A stretch of 6,183 nt of DNA from contig JBKQVG010000227.1 in NCBI GenBank assembly GCA_052325345.1, forward strand, positions 1 through 6,183. Direction: 5' to 3'. The translations under genes were made by a program, and so were the position numbers. This document shows positions 1 through 5,705 of this stretch, piece after piece. Source of the DNA: JBEKYD01 sp052325345 (GTDB taxonomy: Bacteria > Acidobacteriota > Terriglobia > Bryobacterales > Bryobacteraceae). How positions within the stretch are numbered: position 1 is the first letter of the stretch; the number at the start of each line of letters is the position of its first letter. The notes under the pieces are model-generated. The model was not told where the DNA came from. It saw only the letters and a list, made by a program, of their open reading frames with translations, and made no database searches.

Positions 1-15
1 GCCTCTCAAATCACG

Positions 16-134
16 CCGGAGTAGCCCGCCGACCGACCTACTCTGTGGTGAAGACCTTTGGGTACCCTTCACTGATTCTGAACGACTTAGCTCCGGCAAA
101 AGCCTCGAAGTGCGAAAGTCGGGCTAAACTCCGG
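16..134 (+). promoter_or_regulatory. Possible structured RNA leader (weak)
   Basis: Seen in the sequence: CCGGAGT (16-22) is complementary to ACTCCGG (128-134), and the adjoining AGCCC (23-27) to GGGCT (121-125), giving 12 pairs with a 2-nt bulge (126-127). Enclosed are a second stem, GTGAAG (48-53) with CTTCAC (67-72), extended inward by ACC/GGT (54-56 with 61-63), and a third, CGACTT (83-88) with AAGTCG (116-121), which contains GGC-AAAA-GCC (95-104). The third stem and the closing stem compete for base 121. A competing hairpin, GAGTAG (19-24) with CTACTC (38-43), uses part of the closing strand, so two exclusive folds are possible. The closing stem ends 3 nt before the likely ATG at 138. 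I recognise no known riboswitch class. The pairing was found by eye and GC-rich DNA gives chance stems, so this is tentative. The rest of 1-137 shows no clear promoter. Confidence 0.2.
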
Positions 135-137
135 TCT

Positions 138-410
138 ATGCTCGCCATGGTGATCGAACATTTCAAGAACGGCGACCCGAAACCGATTCGTGAGCGCTTT
201 TTTCGGGATGGCCGGATGATGCCGGAAGGCGTAACCTACCACGCAAGCTGGGTGGACCCGGCGGGGGCCCGGTGCTTTCAGGTCATGGAGGCCAACGACC
301 TTCCCACGCTGCAAGTATGGATCAGCCGTTGGGCGGACTTGATTGACTTCGACGTGGTTCCGGTCATGACCTCCCGGGACTATTGGGCGAGCATCGGCAT
401 AATTGGTTGA
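138..410 (+). CDS. DUF3303-type small protein, function unknown
   Basis: A 90-residue cytoplasmic-looking protein with no signal peptide or membrane segment. It resembles the DUF3303 family as I recall it: an N-terminal MVIEHFKNGD strand, then a PEG turn, a SWVD..ARCFQVME core, a helix with WISRWADL, and a C-terminal DFDVVPVMTS strand. This pattern suggests a small ferredoxin-like alpha/beta fold, but no reaction is known for the family. I chose the ATG at 138 because the family begins about there; ATG at 147 is also possible. The frame stays open upstream to the window edge, with a GTG at 45 that would add 31 residues lacking family character. No clear Shine-Dalgarno precedes 138. It is co-directional with nuoC, 75 bp upstream of its start. 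There is no sequence reason to link it to complex I beyond position. Confidence 0.72.
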   Translation: MLAMVIEHFKNGDPKPIRERFFRDGRMMPEGVTYHASWVDPAGARCFQVMEANDLPTLQVWISRWADLIDFDVVPVMTSRDYWASIGIIG

Positions 411-433
411 GCGGCCGCATAGTGTGGTGCTAT

Positions 434-461
434 TTGACACCCCGTGCAGTCAGGTGATACA
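434..461 (+). promoter_or_regulatory. Candidate sigma70-type promoter for nuoC onward
   Basis: A perfect TTGACA (434-439) lies in the 75-bp gap before nuoC. After a 16-bp spacer comes GATACA (456-461), which matches TATAAT at only three of six positions. Initiation about 7 bp after the -10 box would give a short leader of roughly 18 nt that contains the AGGAG of nuoC. The -35 box is convincing and the -10 box is weak. If real, the nuoC-nuoM run is a transcription unit separate from the small gene upstream. Confidence 0.35.
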
Positions 462-475
462 CGTAACTTTTCTAC

Positions 476-480
476 AGGAG
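476..480 (+). promoter_or_regulatory. Ribosome binding site of nuoC
   Basis: AGGAG stands 5 nt before the ATG at 486 and decides the nuoC start over an in-frame GTG at 444 and an in-frame ATG at 639, neither of which has a comparable site. Confidence 0.7.
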
Positions 481-485
481 AGCGA

Positions 486-1145
486 ATGGCTGACGAGCAG
501 AAGCCTGCAGGCTCGCCCTCCCCTGCTCCGGAAGGGGCAGGGGGAGTGAATCCGAAGGCTGGAGCAGCCGCTGGTGCCCCCAAAACGGCCCCTCCTAAGC
601 CGGCCGCGGCTGCAACGCCGCCCAAGCCGCCCGCCACCATGGCTGTCACCCCCTGGGAAAGCGACCTGACCCGCGATTTGCGCGACAGGTTTGAGGAGCA
701 GATCGGCGAAACCTCCACTTACCTGGGGCAGGATTTTCTGGTGGCGAAGCCGGACGCAGTGATCCCTATTATCGAATATCTGAAACTGGAACACGATTTC
801 GACTACCTGGTGGACGTTACAGCGGTGGATTGGCCGAAGAAGCCGGAGCGCTTCGAGCTGGTATACATCTTATATAGCTTTTCGCGGAATCAGCGCGTAC
901 GGGTGAAGACCTCGATCGGCGAGGGCTATCGCCCGGCCAGCGCGGTGGGCGTACACCTGACCGCCAACTGGCTGGAGCGCGAAGTTTTCGATATGTTCGG
1001 CATCGAATTCGCCGGCCACCCCGATCTGCGCCGCATCCTGCTGCCGGAGGAGTGGCAAGGGTTCCCGCTGCGCAAGGATTACTCCATCCTGCAGCAGGAC
1101 GAGCGTTGGGTGCGGGAGAACCTGGGGATCGAGAGCGGGCAGTAA
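486..1145 (+). CDS. nuoC: NADH-quinone oxidoreductase subunit C (30 kDa subunit)
   Basis: A 219-residue peripheral-arm subunit of complex I, on the cytoplasmic side. It carries no cofactor and packs against NuoD in the connecting module. Residues 1 to about 53 are a low-complexity Pro/Ala/Lys tail with no family counterpart in E. coli. The conserved 30-kDa domain follows: ERFELVYILYSF (121-132), then EREVFDMFGIEFAGHPDLRR (164-183), the family signature region, and FPLRKDY (193-199). NuoC is separate from NuoD here, not fused as in E. coli. The start is fixed by AGGAG 5 nt upstream. nuoD follows after 18 nt. nuoB, the usual upstream neighbour, is not adjacent. Identification is firm; the role of the tail is unknown and may be a flexible, surface-exposed extension. 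Confidence 0.96.
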   Translation: MADEQKPAGSPSPAPEGAGGVNPKAGAAAGAPKTAPPKPAAAATPPKPPATMAVTPWESDLTRDLRDRFEEQIGETSTYLGQDFLVAKPDAVIPIIEYLKLEHDFDYLVDVTAVDWPKKPERFELVYILYSFSRNQRVRVKTSIGEGYRPASAVGVHLTANWLEREVFDMFGIEFAGHPDLRRILLPEEWQGFPLRKDYSILQQDERWVRENLGIESGQ

Positions 1146-1163
1146 ACGGACAAGGAACCGAGC

Positions 1164-2276
1164 ATGGCGGAATCCACCTTTTTAGACTCCACCGAACTGG
1201 TCCTCAACATGGGGCCGCAGCACCCTTCCACGCACGGCGTGCTGCGGGTCATCCTCAAGCTCGACGGAGAGAAAGTGCTGGGCACGGATTGTGTCATCGG
1301 GTATCTGCACCGCGGGGTGGAGAAAATCGCCGAAAACCGCACCTACGCGCAGTTCAATCCGTACGTGGACCGCATGGATTACGTGGCCGCGGTCTCGAAC
1401 GGGCTGGGCTACTGCCTGGCCATCGAAAAGCTGCTCAACGTAGTGGCGACGCCGCGGGCCCAAGCCGTGCGCGTAATCCTTACCGAGCTGAACCGCATTG
1501 CGAGCCACCTGGTGTGGCTGGGAACGCACGCCCTCGATATCGGCGCCATCACCCCGGTCTTCTATTGCTTTCGCGAGCGGGAAGAGGCCCTCAAAATATT
1601 CGAAAACTATTGCGGCGCCCGGCTCACCACGCACGCGTTCCGCATCGGCGGCCTGCAATACGAGACCTACGACGGTTTCGAAAAAGAAGTGCTGGCGTTT
1701 TGCGACATGTTCCTGCCCAAGGTGGACGAGTACGAAGAGCTGCTCACCAACAACCGCATCTGGGCGGGACGATTGAAGAACGTGGGCGTGCTCAACGCCG
1801 AAGAGTGCAAAGAGTACGGCGTGACCGGGCCGGTATTGCGCGCCGCCGGGGTGAAATGGGATTTGCGCAAGGCGCAGCCTTATTCCGGCTACGAGCAGTA
1901 CGAATTCGAAATCCCCACCCGCGAGAACGGGGATACCTACGACCGGTATATCGTGCGCATGCAAGAAATGCGGCAAGCGGTGCGCATCATGCGCCAGGCG
2001 GTGGAGAAACTGGAGCCCGGGCCCATCATGGCCAAGGTGCCCAAAGTCATCAAGCCGCCGGTGGGCGAAGTCTATGTTTCCATCGAAGCGCCCAAGGGCG
2101 AATTGGGATATTACGTGGTGAGCGACGGCACTACACAGCCTTACCGGGTACGGGTGCGGCCTCCGTCATTCGTGAATTTGCAGGCTCTCGACCGCATGGT
2201 GGCGGGCGGGCTGGTGGCCGACGTCGTGGCCATCATCGGCACGCTCGATATCGTGCTGGGCGAGGTGGACCGGTAG
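1164..2276 (+). CDS. nuoD: NADH-quinone oxidoreductase subunit D (49 kDa subunit)
   Basis: A 370-residue peripheral-arm subunit, related to the large subunit of NiFe hydrogenases, that forms much of the quinone-binding pocket where electrons leave the Fe-S chain. The N-terminal loop GPQHPSTHGVLR (17-28) and RMDY (70-73) are present. His24 and Tyr73 lie 49 residues apart, the same spacing as the quinone-contacting His/Tyr pair of the Thermus and bovine proteins, so I infer they are the equivalents. The C-terminus reads GTLDIVLGEVDR, the normal family ending, which confirms that its TAG (2274-2276) is a true stop. The start has AAGGA (1152-1156) 7 nt upstream. The next gene is nuoI, 6 nt away; in the classical operon nuoE, F, G and H would lie between them. 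The protein looks intact, with an N-terminus slightly shorter than many homologues. Confidence 0.97.
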   Translation: MAESTFLDSTELVLNMGPQHPSTHGVLRVILKLDGEKVLGTDCVIGYLHRGVEKIAENRTYAQFNPYVDRMDYVAAVSNGLGYCLAIEKLLNVVATPRAQAVRVILTELNRIASHLVWLGTHALDIGAITPVFYCFREREEALKIFENYCGARLTTHAFRIGGLQYETYDGFEKEVLAFCDMFLPKVDEYEELLTNNRIWAGRLKNVGVLNAEECKEYGVTGPVLRAAGVKWDLRKAQPYSGYEQYEFEIPTRENGDTYDRYIVRMQEMRQAVRIMRQAVEKLEPGPIMAKVPKVIKPPVGEVYVSIEAPKGELGYYVVSDGTTQPYRVRVRPPSFVNLQALDRMVAGGLVADVVAIIGTLDIVLGEVDR

Positions 2277-2282
2277 GAGCTT

Positions 2283-2738
2283 ATGGCCAACTTACTCAAA
2301 AAGATTTTTCTGGCCGACCTCTTCCAGGGGTTGTGGGTAACTTTCCGCAACCAGAATCCCAAGTATATTTACACCGAACAGTACCCCGCGGAGCGGCCCA
2401 AGGTGGCAGAGCGCTACCGCGGCGCCCCGCGCCTGAACATCAACCCCGACAACGACGAAACTCTGTGCATTTCGTGCAACCTTTGCGCCGTGGCCTGCCC
2501 GGAAAATCTCATCGTGGTGGGCTGGGAGCGCAACGAGCAGACCAAACGCAAGGACCTGACTACCTTCACTTACGATACCTCGCGCTGCATGTTCTGCGGC
2601 CTGTGCGAGGATGCCTGCCCGGTGGACGCACTGGAGTTGACGCAGGATTTCGAGATGGCCAGCTACACCCGCGACGGACAGATCTGGGACCGGGAGATGC
2701 TGGAGCACGGGCCCACGCCCAAGGCGTACCGGTCATGA
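2283..2738 (+). CDS. nuoI: NADH-quinone oxidoreductase subunit I (2x[4Fe-4S] ferredoxin-like)
   Basis: A 151-residue Fe-S subunit that relays electrons towards NuoB and the quinone site. Two 8Fe ferredoxin motifs are intact: CISCNLCAVACP with Cys62, 65, 68 and 72, and CMFCGLCEDACP with Cys102, 105, 108 and 112. They should ligate clusters N6a and N6b. The N-terminal stretch (about 1-30) is the amphipathic, membrane-associated helix typical of the family. Its AGGAG overlaps the nuoD stop codon (2275-2279) and sits only 3 nt from the ATG, a short spacing that suggests translation is coupled to nuoD. The last 4 bases overlap nuoJ (ATGA). It is shorter than E. coli NuoI (about 180 residues), but all functional motifs are present. 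Confidence 0.97.
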   Translation: MANLLKKIFLADLFQGLWVTFRNQNPKYIYTEQYPAERPKVAERYRGAPRLNINPDNDETLCISCNLCAVACPENLIVVGWERNEQTKRKDLTTFTYDTSRCMFCGLCEDACPVDALELTQDFEMASYTRDGQIWDREMLEHGPTPKAYRS

Positions 2739-3244
2739 TCGATACCGTTCTGTTTTACGCTTTCGCGTTGCTGGTGCTGGGCGGCGGCCTGGCGACCATC
2801 ACCCTGCGCAACGCCGTACACTGCGCGATTGCGCTGATCGTCTCGCTGCTGGGCGTGGCCGGCCTGTATCTGCTGCAGCAGGCCGAATTCCTGTTCGCCG
2901 TCCAGATCGTGCTGTATGTGGGCGGCATCATGGTGCTGTTCCTGTTTGTCATCATGCTGGTGAACCTGGATCAGGCGGCGCGCCAGCGGCAGTTCAACCG
3001 GCAATGGCTGGTGGCGGTGGCCGCGGTGGCCGCGGTGGGCGTCGAGATCGTGTACTTCCTGTGGCGCGGCAAGGCCGCGTTTCATATCGCCGAAAGCGCG
3101 GCTCCAGCGGCCGCCGCGCTGGGCAATACCGAACGGATCGCCGATTCGCTTTTTTCCGAATATCTGCTGCCGTTTGAAATCGCTTCGCTGCTGCTGCTGG
3201 TGGCCGTGATCGGATCGGTGCTCATGGCCAAGAAAAGGATCTGA
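2735..3244 (+). CDS. nuoJ: NADH-quinone oxidoreductase subunit J
   Basis: A 169-residue membrane-arm subunit with five predicted transmembrane helices, at about residues 4-22, 28-48, 53-77, 91-110 and 144-165. The third helix holds the family hallmark VQIVLYVGGIMVLFLFVIML (56-75), with the conserved Tyr61 and Gly-Gly pair where a pi-bulge is known to form in structures. The last helix carries the conserved Glu in LLPFEIASLLLL. The start ATG overlaps the nuoI stop (ATGA, 2735-2738), implying translational coupling, with AAGG at 2721-2724 upstream. The frame is open far upstream through nuoI and nuoD, but that part is out-of-frame Arg/Gly-rich sequence and is not coding. Helix 4 contains an in-frame 9-bp tandem repeat. 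NuoK follows after 2 nt. Confidence 0.95.
   Translation: MIDTVLFYAFALLVLGGGLATITLRNAVHCAIALIVSLLGVAGLYLLQQAEFLFAVQIVLYVGGIMVLFLFVIMLVNLDQAARQRQFNRQWLVAVAAVAAVGVEIVYFLWRGKAAFHIAESAAPAAAALGNTERIADSLFSEYLLPFEIASLLLLVAVIGSVLMAKKRI
3014..3040 (+). repeat. Three 9-bp tandem units inside nuoJ
   Basis: Unit GCGGTGGCC occurs at 3014-3022 and 3023-3031, and a third copy at 3032-3040 differs by one base. It is in frame and encodes AVA-AVA-AVG (residues 94-102) in the fourth transmembrane helix of NuoJ. Gain or loss of one unit would change helix length by three residues without breaking the frame. Confidence 0.8.
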
Positions 3245-3246
3245 AG

Positions 3247-3555
3247 GTGCAACCGGTATCCACTATCCATTACCTGGTTCTGAGCGCGGCGCTGCTGCTG
3301 ATTGGAACCGTGGGCGTGCTCACGCGCCGCAATATCGTGATCATTCTGATGTCGATCGAGCTGATTTTGAACGCGGTCAACATCAACCTGATCGCCTTCT
3401 CCCACGCCCTGCACCAGGTGACGGGGCAGGTTTTCGCCATCTTCGTGATTACCGACGCGGTGGCGGAGGCGGCGGTGGGGCTGGGCATTCTGATTGCGTT
3501 GTTCCGCAACCGGGAAACCCTGCAAGCCGACGAAATCGATTTGTTGAAGTGGTGA
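3247..3555 (+). CDS. nuoK: NADH-quinone oxidoreductase subunit K
   Basis: A 102-residue membrane-arm subunit, MrpC-like, with three transmembrane helices at about 6-25, 30-50 and 61-85. The two buried acidic residues essential for coupling are present: Glu38 in SIELILNAVN and Glu74 in AVAEAAVGLG, matching E. coli Glu36 and Glu72 by motif context. The RRN segment after helix 1 is also conserved. The start is GTG, supported by AAGGA (3235-3239) 7 nt upstream inside the nuoJ end and by the family's usual N-terminal length. It lies 2 nt after nuoJ and 4 nt before nuoL, so translation is likely coupled on both sides. Length is normal and nothing is missing. Confidence 0.96.
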   Translation: MQPVSTIHYLVLSAALLLIGTVGVLTRRNIVIILMSIELILNAVNINLIAFSHALHQVTGQVFAIFVITDAVAEAAVGLGILIALFRNRETLQADEIDLLKW

Positions 3556-3559
3556 AACG

Positions 3560-4030
3560 TTGAACTTTCTCGACCAGATCTGGCTGATTCCGCTCATCCC
3601 GCTGGGTGGCGCGGTGCTGATGCTGCTGCTAGGCAGACTGCTCGATCCGCAACCGGCTTCCGAAGTCGCGGTGGCTGCCGGCGTCGGGCCGGAGCATCAC
3701 GGCCACCTCGGCCACGGCCATCACCCGCATGCGCCGCTGAAGTTCCTGGTGAGCCTGATTTGTCCCGGCACGGTGCTGCTGTCGTTCCTGCTCTCGGCCG
3801 CGGCGGTATGGCAGCTTTCGAGCCTGCCGCAGAGGGTACACGAAGTCATCCAGTTCACCTGGATCGCCGGCCTGCCCTTCCACATGGCCAACGGCCACCT
3901 GGCGGTCTTTCACGTGGATTGGGGTTTCCTGCTCGATCCCCTGTCGAGCGTCATGATTCTGGTGGTCACCGGCGTCGGCTTCCTGATCCACGTGTACTCG
4001 ATCGGTTACATGGCCCACGACAACGGCTAG
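3560..4030 (+). CDS. nuoL: NuoL, N-terminal fragment ending at a premature TAG
   Basis: The first 156 residues of NuoL, the distal antiporter-like proton-pumping subunit of the membrane arm, before an in-frame stop. The TTG start is supported because an upstream in-frame stop leaves no earlier start and the N-terminus MNFLDQIWLIPLIPLGG is normal for NuoL. There is no strong Shine-Dalgarno, so coupling to nuoK (4 nt away) is likely. Membrane helices are predicted at about 4-25, 62-84 and 126-150. Between the first two lies a His-rich insert with seven His in residues 46-57. The fragment ends at HVYSIGYMAHDNG, which in intact homologues continues directly into GYYRFF. Alone it lacks every pumping residue and cannot be functional. 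Read through the stop, the gene would encode 713 residues (3560-5701). Confidence 0.9.
   Translation: MNFLDQIWLIPLIPLGGAVLMLLLGRLLDPQPASEVAVAAGVGPEHHGHLGHGHHPHAPLKFLVSLICPGTVLLSFLLSAAAVWQLSSLPQRVHEVIQFTWIAGLPFHMANGHLAVFHVDWGFLLDPLSSVMILVVTGVGFLIHVYSIGYMAHDNG
4028..4030 (+). other. In-frame amber codon interrupting nuoL
   Basis: Codon 157 of nuoL is TAG, followed in the same frame by TAC CGC TTT TTC (YRFF). Homologues have GY-x-RFF here, so the stop occupies the conserved first Tyr; one base change (TAC or TAT to TAG) explains it. The frame is unchanged on both sides, so no insertion or deletion is involved. TAG is a genuine terminator for nuoD in this window, which argues against a reassigned code. 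Either a sequencing or assembly error or a recent nonsense mutation is the simplest reading. Confidence 0.9.
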
Positions 4031-4048
4031 TACCGCTTTTTCGGCTAC

Positions 4049-5701
4049 ATGAATCTGTTCGTCTTTTTCATGTTGATGCTGGTGCTGGCCAATAACTACA
4101 CGCTGCTGTTCGTGGGCTGGGAAGGCGTGGGGTTGTGCAGCTACCTCTTAATCGGCTTCTACTTTCACAAAAAGTCGGCCGCGGATGCGGGCAAGAAGGC
4201 GTTCGTGGTGAACCGCGTGGGCGATGCCGGCTTCATTCTGGGCATGCTGCTGATGCTGTCGGTGCTGGGCACGGTGCGCTTCACCGAAGTGAACGCGCTG
4301 CTGCGCGGCGGGCATTTCATCGCGGAAAGCGCCGGCTTCGGCGTACTGAGCCTGATGGCCCTTGCCATGTTTTTCGGCGCCACCGGCAAGTCGGCGCAGA
4401 TTCCCTTGTATATCTGGCTGCCGGACGCCATGGAGGGTCCTACCCCGGTATCCGCGCTGATCCACGCGGCCACCATGGTCACCGCCGGCGTCTATATGGT
4501 GGCGCGCTCGTCGGCTTTGTACGAGCTGACGCCGCACACTTCCGGGATCGTCGCGGTAATCGGCGCGCTCACGGCCATTCTGGCAGCCTCGATCGCGCTG
4601 GTGCAGAACGATATCAAGCGGGTATTGGCCTATTCGACCGTCAGCCAGCTCGGCTACATGTTTCTGGCGCTCGGGGTGGGCGCCTACTGGGTCGCGATCT
4701 TTCACCTGTTCACGCACGCGTTTTTCAAAGCGCTGCTGTTCCTCTGCTCCGGCTCGGTGATACACGCCATGAGCGGCGAGCAGGACATGCGGCACATGGG
4801 CGGTCTCAAGGACAAGCTGCCGATCACTCACTGGACGATGTGGGTGGCCTCGGTAGCCATCGCGGGTATTCCGGGCCTGGCCGGATTCTTTTCCAAGGAC
4901 GAAATCCTGTGGCAGACGTTCCACTCGCCCAAGGGTTCGGCCGCACTCTACGCGGTGGGCCTGATCACGGCCGGGCTGACCGCGTTCTATATGTGGCGGC
5001 TGATGAGCATGACGTTCTACGGCAAGTCGCGCGTGGAGCCGGAAACCGCCAAGCACGTCCATGAAGCGCCCTGGACGATGACCGTGCCGCTGGTCGTTCT
5101 GGCGGTTGGCAGCGCGCTGGGGGGCTGGCTCGGTACGCCCAAGCTGTGGACCGTTTTCGGCGACGCGTTCCGCGCCTTTCCCCGCTGGCTGAATCCGATG
5201 TTCGAGTTGGCGGAAACGGGCGAGGCGAGCAACACCGCGGCCACGGAATGGTCTCTCATGCTGCTTTCCGTAGCCATTGCCGCGGCTGGAATCGCGGTGG
5301 CCTACGTCTTTTATGCCAAGCGGCCGTGGATTCCCGAGCGCATTTACGAGCGCTTCCGCGGTCCGTACAAAGTCCTCTACAACAAGTGGTACGTGGACGA
5401 GATCTACGATTTTCTGTTCGTCGACGGCATGTGTAAGGGCGGCGGCCGGGCAATGGGCGCTTTCGACCGCGAGGTTGTGGACGGCGGGGTGAACGGCGCG
5501 GGCTGGCTGACGCGGTTCCTGGCGCTCCTCTCCATGTGGTGGGACCGCTGGATCGTGGATGGCGCGGTGCGGTTCACCGGTTTCTTCGTAAGACTGCTTT
5601 CCTATCCCGCAACCATGCTCGAAACCGGCAGGGTGCAGGCTTATGCCCTGTTCGTGGTGGCGGGAGTGTTGGCCTTCCTGGGTTACTACGTAGTGCGATA
5701 A
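4049..5701 (+). CDS. nuoL: NuoL, main C-terminal part after the premature stop
   Basis: The remaining 550 residues of NuoL counted from the first ATG after the stop; the homologous frame in fact begins at 4031. All pumping residues are intact: Glu25 in FVGWEGVGLCSYLLIGF, Lys114 in GKSAQIPLYIWLPDAMEGP, Lys190 in NDIKRVLAYST, Lys227 in FFKALLF and Lys283 in FFSKDEIL. By motif these correspond to E. coli Glu144, Lys229, Lys305, Lys342 and Lys399. Multiple transmembrane helices follow, then a long C-terminal region (about 440-515) in the place of the lateral helix, with three VDG segments, and a last helix (about 530-548). There is no Shine-Dalgarno before 4049, and the conserved YRFFGY block lies between stop and ATG, so independent translation as a true split subunit is unlikely. 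The sequence shows no decay, consistent with a recent change or an error. nuoM starts 4 nt later. Confidence 0.92.
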   Translation: MNLFVFFMLMLVLANNYTLLFVGWEGVGLCSYLLIGFYFHKKSAADAGKKAFVVNRVGDAGFILGMLLMLSVLGTVRFTEVNALLRGGHFIAESAGFGVLSLMALAMFFGATGKSAQIPLYIWLPDAMEGPTPVSALIHAATMVTAGVYMVARSSALYELTPHTSGIVAVIGALTAILAASIALVQNDIKRVLAYSTVSQLGYMFLALGVGAYWVAIFHLFTHAFFKALLFLCSGSVIHAMSGEQDMRHMGGLKDKLPITHWTMWVASVAIAGIPGLAGFFSKDEILWQTFHSPKGSAALYAVGLITAGLTAFYMWRLMSMTFYGKSRVEPETAKHVHEAPWTMTVPLVVLAVGSALGGWLGTPKLWTVFGDAFRAFPRWLNPMFELAETGEASNTAATEWSLMLLSVAIAAAGIAVAYVFYAKRPWIPERIYERFRGPYKVLYNKWYVDEIYDFLFVDGMCKGGGRAMGAFDREVVDGGVNGAGWLTRFLALLSMWWDRWIVDGAVRFTGFFVRLLSYPATMLETGRVQAYALFVVAGVLAFLGYYVVR

Positions 5702-5705
5702 CAAT

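Noticed and set aside
1..24. Tail of an upstream gene ending at the TAG at 22-24.
   Set aside because: Only seven codons are visible in that frame, too few to support a gene.
411..418. GCGGCCGC palindrome after the DUF3303 gene as a terminator.
   Set aside because: It has no loop and no following T-run; it is a short GC palindrome only.
426..441. GGTG-N8-CACC inverted repeat overlapping the -35 box as an operator.
   Set aside because: Only four pairs with no supported extension, expected by chance at this length and composition.
1182..1976. A 264-codon minus-strand open frame opposite nuoD.
   Set aside because: Shadow of nuoD codon bias, with no recognisable domain or initiation signal.
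1052..2734. A long + strand open frame continuous with nuoJ, which could look like a large fusion protein.
   Set aside because: Upstream of 2735 it is the wrong frame of nuoC, nuoD and nuoI and is Arg/Gly/Ala-rich without family similarity. NuoJ begins normally at the ATG at 2735.
4028..4030. UAG reassigned to an amino acid (alternative code or pyrrolysine).
   Set aside because: nuoD ends at a TAG exactly where the family ends, and only one gene here has an internal TAG. Not excluded without the genome's tRNAs, but not the simplest reading.
4031..4048. A genuine split NuoL made as two subunits.
   Set aside because: The stop removes a conserved Tyr, and the conserved YRFFGY block lies between stop and next ATG with no ribosome binding site, unlike an evolved split gene.
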